Positions 13,369 through 26,500 of a stretch of DNA of 64,000 nucleotides are shown piece after piece. The notes under the pieces are model-generated. The model saw only the letters and a program-made list of their open reading frames with translations, was not told the origin of the DNA and did not search any database. Where the stretch lies: contig CAJNOP010000033.1 of assembly GCA_905250075.1 (NCBI GenBank), positions 1,426,613 through 1,490,612 of the forward strand. The letters are read 5' to 3'. The stretch comes from Rotaria sp. Silwood1. Taxonomy: Eukaryota > Rotifera > Eurotatoria > Philodinida > Philodinidae. The first letter of the stretch is position 1, and each line of letters opens with the position of its first letter. The position numbers were made by a program, and so were the translations under genes.

Positions 13369-15684
13369 TTATACATGTACTTCAACTAAACTTTTTTGAA
13401 TAGAAGTTGCATTACTAATAGTCGAATATTTGCTGTTGCTTTGTCGACGATGATGACGTGTTGCTAGTTTATATTGGAGTGTTGATGTAATACGATCATT
13501 CTTTGTTAAATCATAAAATAAATCAGGAGTTGATGATGAATCAACGCTAACTAGTTGCTGATGAAGACCAAACTCAAGAAGAAGGAAACGAATCCAAGCA
13601 ACATGGATATATGAAAAAATGATCCATATCAATAATGCACAAATAAAAAGACCTGCAAGACTAATACCGACAATAGCACTAATAGGAAATGACTTTGTCA
13701 CTCGAACTGTTCTGGTTGAAGTAATTGTTGTGGATGCTGTTTTTGTTGTTGTTGTTGAAGTGCTTGTTGATATAGTTGTCGTCGATGTGCCGAGGGTTCG
13801 ACGTGTTGGTATCTTTAGCAAAAAATATTCATTATGTAGTACATGATACTTTCTTATATAAAACTTCACTTCTAAAAACTCAATGGTCCTAATGGTATGT
13901 TTGATGTATATTACGTTACATCTCAATTCATACAATTGAAGAAGCTCAGTAAATTATACTTTACCATTTAGTGTTCTACTCAGACAAAATCTTTTTTTTT
14001 TAATGTATAACAACAATTATAACATGAAACTATACTTACTGTTCGTGCTGTCGTTGTTGATGATACAGATGTTGTTGTTGTTGAAGCTAGAAATAATATG
14101 CGTTTACATTTATTTTGTTACAATATAAATGATGTAATTACTTGTGCTTGTTGTTGTCGTTTCATATGGTATGTCAAATGGCCAAAAGTTTGGATCACTA
14201 ATTGGCATTGCTTCTTTCGAACATGAACTAGCTTCTATGAATACACCAGCATCAAAATAAATATAAAAATTTTCACCTGGAGTCCATACAACTGTGGAAT
14301 TTATCACTATACGATCACTTAAATAGAGAACATTGTCAATTGCGGTCACAGCATTTAATACATAAAAATCAACATCATCTGATGTTCTTTTAAATCGAAT
14401 GTATGTTTCTGTTGTTGGGCGTTCATAAATACTTGTTCCAGTAAGCATAGTCCATGTTGATGTTGTTTTTGAGACTGTTCCCATTGGATATCGAGTAGCA
14501 TTTAATCTGTATAATGGTTGAAGACTAGATGTTTGTGATGATACAGCAAAACGAAGACAAGCTGAATCTCCTTGATTTCCAATTGAGTCAACAGCAGCGA
14601 AACAAAAGAGATTTTGTCCTACCTGTTGAGCACTTGATGTAAAATTAGCAAGAAAAGCAAAGATGGTAGGATCAAATGGATCTTGTTCAATAGACGTTGT
14701 TAATAAACCAGCTGGATTGGCACTAATTACACTCTCAACAGTAGCACTAGTACATTGAACTTGAAAACGAACACGAGTAGTCTGCGTAGTGCCTATTGGA
14801 AGATAGATACAAATATCTGGCACGAGATCACCTATATAGATTGGTCCAGTGAAACAAGGATCTGGAGAGTCGTAAACATGAAATACGAATTGAATAGGTA
14901 CTTGTGAAAGATAATCATTTGATGATATATTGATCGGTAATATCACGAAATCTTCTACTGTCAAAGCAGCTGCATAGTATCCCACAATATTTGGTGTAAA
15001 GTTTAAATAACATCCATAATTATCAACAATAGCACCAGGTACACTATTACTAAGTCCACCACATTGTGTAGAACCCTCAGACCAAAGACAAATATATGGA
15101 TCAAAATCATTATCAGCGACGTTAATTTTGATAGAATAACTGATTAAATTTCTTAATCGATAGATGGGTAACATCGTAACAATAGGTGCATTGTTATACC
15201 ATCCAGTATCAACTCTTTTATAGGTTTGAATTTGAACAGCAACACTCCATCCCAAATTGTTTCCTGTAACAAGATCAAACCAAGCTGCATTACTAAACGC
15301 AGCTATAAAATTAGAATTTATTGGAATACTTAATGTAAAACGACCTTCACCCATTGAATATTGTTCACCAATGTTATAACCAGTACAAGGAACTTGAACA
15401 TCTCCAAGTGATGTTAAGCCTGATGGACAATTACTGACACAAGCGATATCATAACTACTACTGCCTAAAATAGGTTGTCCATTTGCAATAGTTGCATCCG
15501 TACACAATGGAGTATAAAATGTGTATCGCCATGCATGACGTTGAAGAATTTCTACAAGAACAGTTGAAGATGATTCATCGGTTATACGCCAAGATATCAT
15601 AGAACCACGAAAATGAGTTCCTTGTATAACATAAGACATGTAAAGCAAGACAAAGAATATTGTGTATGTATATTTTTTATACAT
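13369..15684 (-). CDS. Type I single-pass membrane protein with Thr-rich mucin-like stalk
   Basis: Read on the minus strand: exon 15684-14142, a 47-nt exon 14086-14040, then exon 13812-13369, together 677 aa. Residues 1-22 (MYKKYTYTIFFVLLYMSYVI) are a clear signal peptide, followed by a mature N-terminus beginning near GTHFRGSMISWRI. The 480-residue ectodomain has scattered Cys pairs, many aromatic beta-strand-like stretches and N-glycosylation sequons. A Thr/Ser run (about residues 500-565, split across all three exons) looks like an O-glycosylated stalk. One helix follows at about 573-599 (FPISAIVGISLAGLFICALL...), then a 78-residue cytoplasmic tail with basic and Ser-rich patches. I infer a cell-surface receptor or adhesin. 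No enzymatic motif is visible and I cannot name the ectodomain fold. Confidence 0.85.
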
Positions 15685-18600
15685 GCTTTTTACAAAACAT
15701 GAATAATAAAAAATGTGAGTCGAGCACTATACAGTCACGATTGATTGTATGTATCTATGCCAACTTGAAAAGAAAATAGTATTTTATTTAATAAGATCAT
15801 ATGAAAAAAAAATTGTCAATATAAATATGTAAGATTTCGACATGATTTTCTATTGTTGTTTTTACAAAAGAATAATAGCTTACTTTCAATTCAACTTTTT
15901 CTCTTATGTATGCACATTTGTCTATGGTTTTCTTCTCATAATGTGTAAACAATGCGTTGATAAATAAATGGGATTTTATATTAAACAATTCATTCCTTGT
16001 GTTCTTCTGGATTATGTTTATTTAGGGTAAAACCATTCGTTACAATCTATATGCAAATATCGAAAAACTGAACAAAACAACAATAATATTCTTCACTCAA
16101 ACTATAGTGTAAATCGAATAATGTCTAAGAAACATTTCTACAGAGTCTATGAATACGTCTTTTTTTTTTGTGAATATTGTATCTTTTCCATAGAAACATA
16201 ATCTCAGCTACTACTACTCAAAAAAAAAATGGCCCATAGAAATTGCGAAATCCAAATAAAAAATCTCGTAGAAGATACTTGAAAGGAATCTTTGACCTAA
16301 CAGTTTGCTTAAAATATTTTGAGTGAAAAAAGTAACAAACTATATATCATTTGATTTATTTTTTTGTTTTGATTTCCAATATGTCATTGATTTTGTTTAG
16401 AAAAACTTTTTAAGTTAGAGAATCACAAAAAAAACTAGAAAACCTCTAACTTGTTCTGGAAACATGTGCATATCTTTATATTAACTGAGCACATGTACAA
16501 GAAAAAATGCTTTCTGTGACAATCTCGTCTAATTTGGAGCTGTGGTAAAGTCTTTACACTCATTACATTGAACACATCTTTATCAAAAGTCTTAGCTAAG
16601 AAAGAATGCTTATTTTTTTCAATATAGAAAGTTTTAAAACAAAGTTTTCATTATTGAATAATACAGCAAGAGCTCTCATTGTTTTAGAGTCTGCCTAATT
16701 TATTCCATTGTTTTTTTTCTAAGGTGTTATAGAAATAGAATAAAAAATTTTTTTCGAAAAAATCGATGACTGAATAATACTGTACATTATTCAAAATCGC
16801 AAAAAAATATCACTTCTGTTTGTTCATCAAATGTCCACGTTGTTCTCCATGTCGCAAGCTATCAGTGTACTAGGTGGAAAATAATATTTTGCCAGGGGGA
16901 TACTGCTATGATTTTCAAATAGAGTTAAATAATGAATTTTATATCAAACGAAAGCCTGTCGAAAATGAGATTTATCTGTATTAAATGGTAAGGGTTCTGT
17001 CAAACTTTTTATATCAAACATGACAAATTTCTAGAAACATCGGCACTGTTACCTAGTAGAAAACCATCGTTTTGAATCAAATTTAGTTTTTGAACTGCCT
17101 CATGAAAGAAACTTTTTCATACTAAAATAGCAAAAATTTCTAGAAATTTGTTATGTTTGATATAAAAAGTTTGACAGAACCCTTACCATTTAATACAGAT
17201 AAATCTCATTTTCGACAGGCTTTCGTTTGATATAAAATTCATTATTTATTCTATTTTGAAATCATAGCTATATCCCCCTGGCAAAATATTATTTCCAACC
17301 TAGTATTAATTCTTATGCAATAGAAAAAACAAAATTTTTTTTTTGTCACATATTTATATTTCAATTCTGTCTTTTCAGTTTGTTTTCAATCATAGACATT
17401 GACGGATGAACAATGATTTACTTTTGTATAATTTGATTTTATGATTAGTTATTTATTATCTTGAAATGTCGACCATTTGTTTACTTTGTTTGCAAAATAA
17501 ATAAAATGCCTAAAAACTTGAAAACGAACATGAAGACAAAAAAAAGAAAAATTCTACAAATGAAATACAAATCAATAAGATTTGTTTACAGCTTAATAGA
17601 ACATCTGTATATGCTGATTTATGCGTGGAGTACATTAGTATGTAATGTATTAGAAAGATGATGGTGCCAGTTCATTCTTTTGTACCATAGCTTCCTTTAG
17701 ATGTGATGGTAAGAAGTAATATGTTATAGAAATTTTAGTTTAGGACGTTGAATAAATCCAGTTATCAATATGCTTTTGATGTAGCTATAGAACAATAAAG
17801 TGTATCGAATGAGCTATAATAGAAAGATGTTGATTACTTTCCGATTCCAATCTTTATTTATCAACACCAAATCAAAATTTTTCGTTCAGCTTTATTGTTA
17901 CTATGTAACATTATCTAAAACATTTTATTGTTTTCTTTTTATTTTCATGTATAAATTCATATTTAAGCATTCAATTATTTATTTTCTGCGTCATTTTGTA
18001 TATTTGCTCTTAATGTGGAACCTATGCAAGTATAATCCATCTTAGGAATATTTAAATTTAATACTGCTAATTGTCCAACAGAATTCAAGTAGAAACTTAT
18101 CTATAGTTATTACATGAAGCACTTCGATATAAAATTGAAATCGAACAATAAAGTTTCACTAAAAGTATTTAGAAGAGACAGAAAAACTATTTGGAAAGCT
18201 ATCAATCTTTTGAACTGAAAAGATGATAATTAAATAGAACATGAAGGAGCATAAAATACTTTAAGATGGTTTGAATACACGTTGATTCATACAAGAGTTA
18301 TGATTTTTAGTCTTCGGGAAGGAGCAGAAGTCGATTGAACTGAAATCTTTAGTGTGTCAATTCGAAACAATCATCTCAACTATCTGAAAGTTTCACCTGA
18401 AAAACATAGAAATCTAATGTGAAAACGAAGTTTCAAAATTTTCTTTAAAATCTTGTAGGTTTTAGAGTGTTTATCGTAACTAATTAAACTTATTTAATGA
18501 TCTTTTCATTCATCTAGAAAAAGTAATATTTGTAAAAGTTGTCTCAATCATTTTCATCTTCTACGGATACTTGAATACTAAAGAATAACAAAATAATGTT

Positions 18601-21429
18601 AAAAATTCATACAAATCTAGTGTATATCTAATTACATAAATCAAGTACCACGACTACATGAAAAAACGAAACCGTTTATATGTAGGTAAAAAACCTTACT
18701 CTCATGACTACATCGAGTCAACATGAATCAATTGTATAAAGATGTTTCAAAGTAGATTTATTTAAATCTGATATAAGGTTTGGTCATTCTTTGAAATAAC
18801 CGACGATCAATATTAATAATGATCGCTGTTCAATCGTTCATAGCATATCATAAGCGTAGAGATTGGATAAGAAAATTGATTATGAATAAAAGATTGTAAA
18901 TGGATGATAAAGTTTCTCTGCACAAAATACAGATCCATTCCATCGAGAGGAGTCCGTTCGTAAAATCTTATTTACGATCACTTTTGCCATCTGTTAAAGA
19001 ACATATTAAGAATGTAAATTCTGCAAATAGTTTTTCAAGATACTTTTAGCTATTTGCATACCTGTATTGACTCATCGACACTTTAGTGGATTACCGGTCT
19101 AGATCCACTATTGGAATGAAATAGCATCTTATGTTTAGTCAATAAAGGAATAAGACATCTAAGTCAGTAGTATATGACTTATGACGAGATTACTTTGTCA
19201 GATGTACTCATGTAACAGTAGGTTAATTCATCTGTGGGAGATATGTTTTGATATGTTGGCACATACAATTATTTTTCTTTCTTGAGTTATGAGCAGTCAG
19301 AGCTGTCAATCTTGTTGTTCATGTTTGTTGTTGATGGAATCGTGAAACTAAGAGTAGTTTCATTCATCAAATATACACTGACAATTATTATATTCACGTT
19401 TCAATGAAATAGAATTCGATTTGAATGAAACTCAAACTCAAGTTCTAACTGGTCTAAATTTCTCATAGAATTTTCATTTAAATGAGACAATCATGCTTTC
19501 ATTTTAGTAATGAATTTTTGAACTGAATTTTGAATTTCATGTTCATGAACTACGTTACGTTTTTGAACCAAAGAAAACCAATAATTATACAATACTAAAA
19601 AGTTTTCCAGCTTCTGTCTAGATGCTATGAAAAACTTCTTTAGTACTAATAGGTTTTTCTTTGATTAAATATCTTGCTCATGTTCATATGTGAAGAGTTA
19701 ACTATCTAACATCAAAAAAAGCATGCGATGAGATTACCTTTGAGTTTTATCAAGTCCATCCTTTTAGATTCGTGTCATGTATTGAACACAGAAGATTTTG
19801 AGATTGCTTGAAATTATTATAAACATCGTCATTGAGTCAGAAAAGTACATGATATGAGTCAAAATTATGATTAGCTTCATTAACCTTAATCGGGCCATTA
19901 ATTCCGTTTTTCAAACGGTTAATTGCTAATATAGTGATGATAATGAGTAAATTGTTAGATATTGTAATTTCTCATTATTTAAAAGTTTGAATTTGAATGA
20001 CAACATTCATGACCAATGTTATTGACTTTCATCGATTGTATGTTTCTAATCAATATTCTAACTTATACATAAAATTAATTTACTTGCAAAGTTAATTATA
20101 TCAGCAGAGCAACTCATAACAAATGAAAAAATCACATAAAATAGATTGACCACTAGAAATGCATGTTATTATATCTATCATATTGCTAGGCATGATGTAA
20201 AAGAATTTTGATGAACAGTTGTGACGATGAATCATTGATCACATTCTAATACTGTCATCGAACCATAGATATTCATAGTCGTACTGACTTTCTTTGAACA
20301 TTAAAGCAGAAAAGCACACAAAGAAAGTCGGTAAGAATAATGTATTTTTTTCTTCCAAAAATTCATAGTAATAATATTAATCGAACTTTATGTAATAAAA
20401 AAAAAACATTATTGTAAGTCATATATCTATAATCATCTTATTAAGTTGGCTTCCATCATTTAACTAGATTTTTGTGGATTCATCACTTGTTGATAAATTC
20501 ATTTTGATTAAAAGACAAACAAGATAATGCATCAACCAATATTTCGTTCTCTCATGTTGAAAAAAAAATCTATAGTATGGATTATTTAGATAAAAGTTGA
20601 CCTTAGTGATATGAGAATGTGTAACATAATGTATCTTATTCATTTGTATCATTTAACCTACTTGCAAAGTGAATAAGAGTGCTCTTAATCAATAAGTAAT
20701 AGAAGAATAAACCGTTATTCTCATTTCTCTCATAATATTTGACTTTTTAAGTCAAATGGCAATCATATTGTAAAGGTGAATCAAAGTAAGATTTAACATG
20801 TTTGCATCTGATCGAAAATTAGTCTTCTCATCTGTACGTTATAGAACTACATCTGATTTGATTCATGTGTCATGTTAACATGAAGGACGACTCTCCATAT
20901 ATTTCTTTCTGCAAAGGGACAATTGTCGTTATCGATAAGTCAATGCCATAACAGAGAGAAAGAAGATTATATATGCATATAATCATCAACCTTATTTCTT
21001 TCGTCAAGAGTATCTTCTTAATATATGTGGCAATAGATAGATAATAGATCAGCACCATCAACGTCAACAATAAACTAAGAAAGAGAGAGAGAAATATATA
21101 TATGAGAAGTAATAAAGGACAAAACATCTTTTCTCTTTTCGTTGTTGCTATCTGAAAGTGATAGTAGTGTAACAGAGAATCGAGAAAATACGAACGAGCT
21201 AAGTATTGTTCTTTCATCACTCTAACCAATATCTCTCGACCATGCCACATCCCATAACAACAATAGAATAACAAGGAAAGAAAACTACGATGATACGATT
21301 GTTATCTATCTATAAACTAGTACGTTTTTTTTTTCTTGAATTTAATCATCAAAAAAAGATATGCACATATTAAAAAAAAAGAATGAATTTCTTCTATAAT
21401 TTTTTATTTTGTTAATTAAGATTTAAATA
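15685..21429. other. 5.7-kb intergenic region with one fold-back repeat
   Basis: Apart from the fold-back element at 16868-17305, I find no gene on either strand. The short frames at 17461-17661, 17800-18045 and 20464-20652 lack protein-like composition. A small hairpin with arms of about 15 nt built on GACTTTCTTT / AAAGAAAGTC lies at 20283-20334. The region probably holds the divergent promoters of the minus-strand membrane protein and the plus-strand gene at 21430. Confidence 0.55.
16868..17305. repeat. Fold-back element (long inverted repeats, MITE-like)
   Basis: The two ends are inverted copies of each other over about 165 nt: 16868-17035 pairs with 17138-17305 in near-perfect register. 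The outer ends read TACTAGG...CCTAGTA, so TA would be the target duplication if the element starts at CTAGG. About 100 nt of spacer separate the arms. There is no coding capacity. A transcript across it would form a long hairpin. Size and TA flank fit a Tc1/mariner-mobilised non-autonomous element. Confidence 0.85.
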
Positions 21430-22616
21430 ATGAGTAGTATACGTAATGTGCCAGTCGATATTGCATCGACTCGTATTTTACAGTATCTTCGAACTCATAA
21501 TTATAATGATTGTGCTATTTATATTAATCGTCTTAATTCAAATACATTCCGTAAAATCTTAAACATTGATTTACCCATCGATACTTTACTCGCTCAGTTA
21601 CCATTTTCGATTGAAATATTTGAAGTAATCTATTCAAAAATATTTATCATTGATCCAGATACATTTCCTCTTCAAATACTTAAACCTGAACGACTTCTAT
21701 CAAAGATGATTAGTATTTTTTCATTATCAATGCATGATAATACACTATCAATATCTAATACATCAATATCTAAAGAACAATATACTGATGATGAATTTGT
21801 ATTAAGTAATCTTGCTAGTATACTACGTATTATATCTTATATTCAACCAATATTATTTAAACGTCTTTTACGTCAAAAAGAAACTATTGATGAATGTATA
21901 CTTTATTTTGAACAACGTCACTCCAATATAATAAATATTTCAACATTAAGAAAATCTACATCATTAACACATATTAACCTTCAAGAAACTTTATGTCATG
22001 AATTAGAATCAACAATTATTTATTGTCAACAAGCATTACATAAACTTGGAACCAAAGTAATTACAATGCCTCGAACTTCATCATCAGCTCATTCGACACC
22101 ATCTTTACCAAAAAAGAAAACTTCAATACGTACATCAACATCAGTAATATCATCTATAACAACTGCTTCAACGGCTAATTCACTAGATGATATACAAAAT
22201 CGTCTTTATCAACATACAGCAGTATTAAATTTAATTGAACCATATTTATCACGTTCAAAACTATATACAATTGTAAATAATCTTACTTATAAAGTTTCAA
22301 TGGATAAACATATTTTATTAGCATATGCTCATATTAAAACACATGAAAAACAAATACCTATTAGTGAACCTTTATTACCATTATTTAAACGATTTGCATT
22401 CGCTTATGAACGTATATTGAATATATACATATCGATAAAATTATATAGTTCAATGTTTATTCAACTGTTTTAGGTATTATTCAATTGTGGAGACGCGTAA
22501 CTGACAGTACGTTGATCGACGAATGCACGGATGATATTGTGATTGACGATACAACTGTTAAAGGTGTAAGTGGTATGGGTGGAATATGTTATGAACGAAC
22601 ACTAACTCGTAAGTAA
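21430..22616 (+). CDS. Hypothetical helical protein with Ser/Thr-rich linker
   Basis: Exons 21430-22411 and 22474-22616 give 374 aa. The first exon leaves through GAAC|GTATAT and rejoins in phase, replacing the random-looking read-through that follows position 22411. Residues 1-210 and about 255-340 are Leu/Ile-rich and look all-helical. Between them sits a Ser/Thr/Pro/Lys linker (about 215-250). The last exon is distinctive: IIQLWRRVTDSTLIDEC followed by an acidic stretch. I recognise no family. Two 3' ends are possible. Either TAA at 22614-22616 is used, with an AATAAA nearby, or the strong donor GTAAGT at 22609 is used. That donor can join in frame to 23537, making this the N-terminal part of the MIEAP-like gene. 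The start at 21430 is the first ATG of a long open frame. Confidence 0.78.
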
Positions 22617-23538
22617 ATTTTAACCATATGAATAAATAAAAGTAGCCATTAGTCGTATTGGTCATCGGTACGATGAATAGACTTGTCAATTTCTTTTTCT
22701 AATCGACACAGGATGGTGATGGTATACGATAAGAGAAAAAATAAAGAAGAAGAAATATTGAGGGCTTTTTTTTGCTTATAGACAATTGGGATGCCTACGT
22801 CAGATTAGTACAGTCACTCGTTCTTTTATTGATGCGCACTGTGTTTATCGAACAGCAGTAGTCTATCAAACAAGAAAACGATTTTTATCCCTTTTATGTC
22901 CTTCTAATAATCAGATCACATAGGAAAAAAAGAAAATAGTAAGTAAGCAGAATATGTATTCACCAAATGTAAGAAAAGGATAGAGAATTATATATTATTA
23001 AATAGGTTGGATATATTAGATGTATGAAATCAATATTTTTAGATTAGGATCATATATATAATTGAAGAAAAAAAAAGTTTACCTATTTTTTATTTTCTTT
23101 CTTTTTCTTTTTCTTTTTTTGCTGTCGGTTATAAAAATATATTTTATAGTTTATGAGTTACAAGGCCAGACAAAATGTCTGTACACCGATGATTTGCATT
23201 TTTTTTTTCTATCAAACAAATAAAACAATTACTATATATTGAATATATTCTTGAATATACTAATAATTAATAGATAGTTGAGAAAGACAATAATATGATC
23301 AATCTAAATGCAATTGTTATAAGCAGAAAGAGTAAGTAGCAAGATTCGTACACCTTTTGTATATAGACATTTGCCTTCTTCTTTTTCATCGTTCTCTTCT
23401 CATCCATCATCACATTTTCATTCTTTCACACACACACACACACTATACGCGACATCCCTGTCACGACTTTAAGACGAAGCAATATTGTTGATTTCTCATT
23501 ATTTTTCGTGCATACATTCTTAAAAAATTGCGACAGTA
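22617..23538. other. Intergenic region (or intron), promoter candidate
   Basis: No exon is seen in these 920 bases. The right part holds a CA dinucleotide run and T-rich tracts and leads to an acceptor-like CGACAG right before the ATG at 23539. It is either the promoter of the MIEAP-like gene or an intron joining the two genes. Confidence 0.5.
23427..23443. repeat. (CA)n microsatellite
   Basis: An uninterrupted run of about eight CA units lies about 100 nt upstream of the ATG at 23539. Confidence 0.9.
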
Positions 23539-26500
23539 ATGCTTAGACAAAAAAAACCTGGTGTACGCAGCAGTGCCAATAATAACAACAACAATAACAA
23601 CAAATATGCACGTTATTCAGTTTTAGAAGACTTTCAACTATATCGTAACCGGCACGGTAAGTAAAAAAAAACATGTTTTGTATTCGTTATTCAATCCTTA
23701 TTTTTTGTTTTCTATGTCTTATCGAAGTGTGTGGGAGCCTTTTTCTTGCAATCGATTAGACATTATAAAATTGCACATCTTGTGTTTATGTATTGCTGAT
23801 GAATTGACTAGTTGATTGAATCAATCAATGAATAGATACAACATGATTAGTTGTTGATATATCTTAGTAAATATATTCATGAAAGAACCCGTACCACACT
23901 ATGCAATCAGAACAAAATAGATAGAGCTAGTTTAGCTGGCGGCGTGATGACATGCACGTCGATTCCTGCGAGGTTATTAATAACGTCGCATAATCTTTCT
24001 TTTTGTGACATCAGCATGTTTTAAGGAAGCAGCTATGTCGCTCGTTTGTTCATCTTGAGTTGGTTATCATACAAGGAGAAAAAGAAGGAAAACTACTTAA
24101 GGAGGATATAACCAATACATGATGACGTGAAATATCATCATCGTCATTCTATTTGTTTTGCGTACAATTGACGATCGTGTTTCGACAAATATAAATCTAT
24201 CAACTACTACTACTATTCGATGGTACCATGTTCAGTTTTACTAATCGCAAATTCAATATTCTCATCGTATAACGAAAGGGATTATTCGTTCTACGTTTGT
24301 AAAGCATTATCTTCGTTTTTGTTTTAACTAAAAATGAGTCAAAGTTCGAACGACGATCAATTGACACTGTATTTTACTTCTTTGTCTCGTTCTCCTTATT
24401 TGTTTTCGTCATCCCAATCACCATCTTCTACAGTCTTGATTAGATCATTTAGATTACCATCATATCACACTTCACGTTTTGGTGAGTTTATATTCTAAGA
24501 TAAATAAAAAAAATCGTACATGATAGTCTTTTAAAATAAACGAGTTTATTTGTTTATCTTTTATTGAAACTATTGTATTTAATTGTTTCGTTTTTTTGTC
24601 TTTAGAAAACGAATTTCCACTTTATAAAGATGATATGGCTGTCAAAGATGGATTAATAGGTAAGAAAATTTTCATTAAATTCTATGATAATAGACTAAAA
24701 AGAAAAAGAAAAATATATTTTCATATTAGCATTATAGTCACAATTTGTTAAATATATATGAATATTGAGATTATGTAATTTGAAACGTCAGATTATTTTT
24801 TTTATTTGAAATCGGAGTTAAATATAAAGTTTTCATGAGTCGAAGAATAAATCAATATAGATATTTTTAAATATGTAAAGAGATATTCTTCTTTCTATTT
24901 ATTTTTTTACAGATGTAAAAAAATCATTAGATGTCATTAAATCTGTTCAGAAAAGATGTGTCTATTTTTCTTTTTCTTAGAGATGACCAATATATCAATT
25001 TGATTCGATCGTTGAACATAATAGATTGAGTATTGTCTATAATAGAACTTAATGCACTAGCATTAGTATATGTCAAACTAATGTAAAAGAACATTATAAG
25101 ATAAGAATCTTTATCTTTAAACTATCATAAACTTAATAAAATTTTGTCAATTACAACGTAATTGTATCAATGTAACTAATAGAATTTAGTGTCACATGAT
25201 ATCATCACATCATTGAATTATAAGTACAAATTTTATTCATTTTAATAATGTTATGTTTAAAGAGATTTTATTTCTATTTGATAAGGTAAAACTGATGACA
25301 TCTTGATCAATGTTATTTTTTTTTAGTCACATAAGTGCTATAGTTAGTAATAAAGAAATAGCTAGCAGAAAATGTGCCTGTAGATCATGTTGGCATTGAC
25401 ATGCAGACGCTATTATTTATGAAGATATACAGATATATTTGTCTCCTTGACAAGAGAAATCATATTGTACAAGCTTTTTTTTATGTATTAATATATACAA
25501 TGAATATTTCAATAATATTGTTGAAATATTTCTTTTGCTTATCTTTATGAAACTATAATTATGTTCGCATTGATTAAAGATAAAAGACTAAATATATTCT
25601 TTGGCCGATTACTCAAATAACAGCGAATAACAGCAGGATATCATCGGCTGATTGGGTTCATAGTTATTCTGATGCTCAGTAGGAAATGTTTACTTCATTG
25701 TATGGTACATAATGACAATGAAGAATTATAGAAGACGACTGAAGCATAAAATAATGATGATGTATTTTCTTTTTCTAACATTGACATATAAACAATTTAT
25801 ATACAAATCAAACAAATGTCTATGATGAAAAAAGATGACGATGATTTATATATCTATTTTTTTGTTCTGTTAATTAAATCAAAATTAATGATATATGACA
25901 CTTTCTGTATATATATATATATATATGTTTTCTTCCTTCTTTTTTTGTTTTATCATTATATCTAAAAGAACAAACATACACGTAATTTTCATTAAGTAAT
26001 CACCCTATGTGGTCACATCTGCTAGACTTTACTAAAGCTTTCGGTAGTGGCAAACGAGCATGATTATAGTTATCATTCATCCATTAATATTATATCGTAC
26101 TCATATATTCAGCAAAAGAAGAGAAAGAGAAGTAGAGTACGTCGCACAGAAAGCGAGCGAGAGACCGAGAAAGAGATGACTCTTCTTAATATATACACAT
26201 ACTACTCTTTATACTCGACAATGTAATGCATCTATCGAACTTTATCATAAAATAACATCCATGTTGTTTCTCTGTTGATCGTTCATTGCCATATTCACCT
26301 CCCACTTGTGGTATCTAATATATATATATACATATATTTCTTCGACATTTTCAATGGAATAGCATATCTTTCATTGATAATAATACCAAATCAAATTATT
26401 CAATCGAATATTTATCCAATTTTAAGAACCATATAAATCTCATTAGCAATATGTCAGATGCTGTTAATTTTCATTTTATTTATACACAACACTCACCACA

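Noticed and set aside
17461-18045. Two plus-strand frames of 66 and 81 codons
   Set aside because: Isolated, of random composition, and no splice partners were found.
19890-19925. Palindrome around CCGTTT...AAACGG in AT-rich DNA
   Set aside because: Short, with mismatches, alone, and not near a gene start; I could not tie it to a regulator.
20870-21274. 134-codon minus-strand frame with hydrophobic runs
   Set aside because: It comes from low-complexity purine/pyrimidine sequence just upstream of the gene at 21430. It has no second conserved-looking feature and no partner exons.
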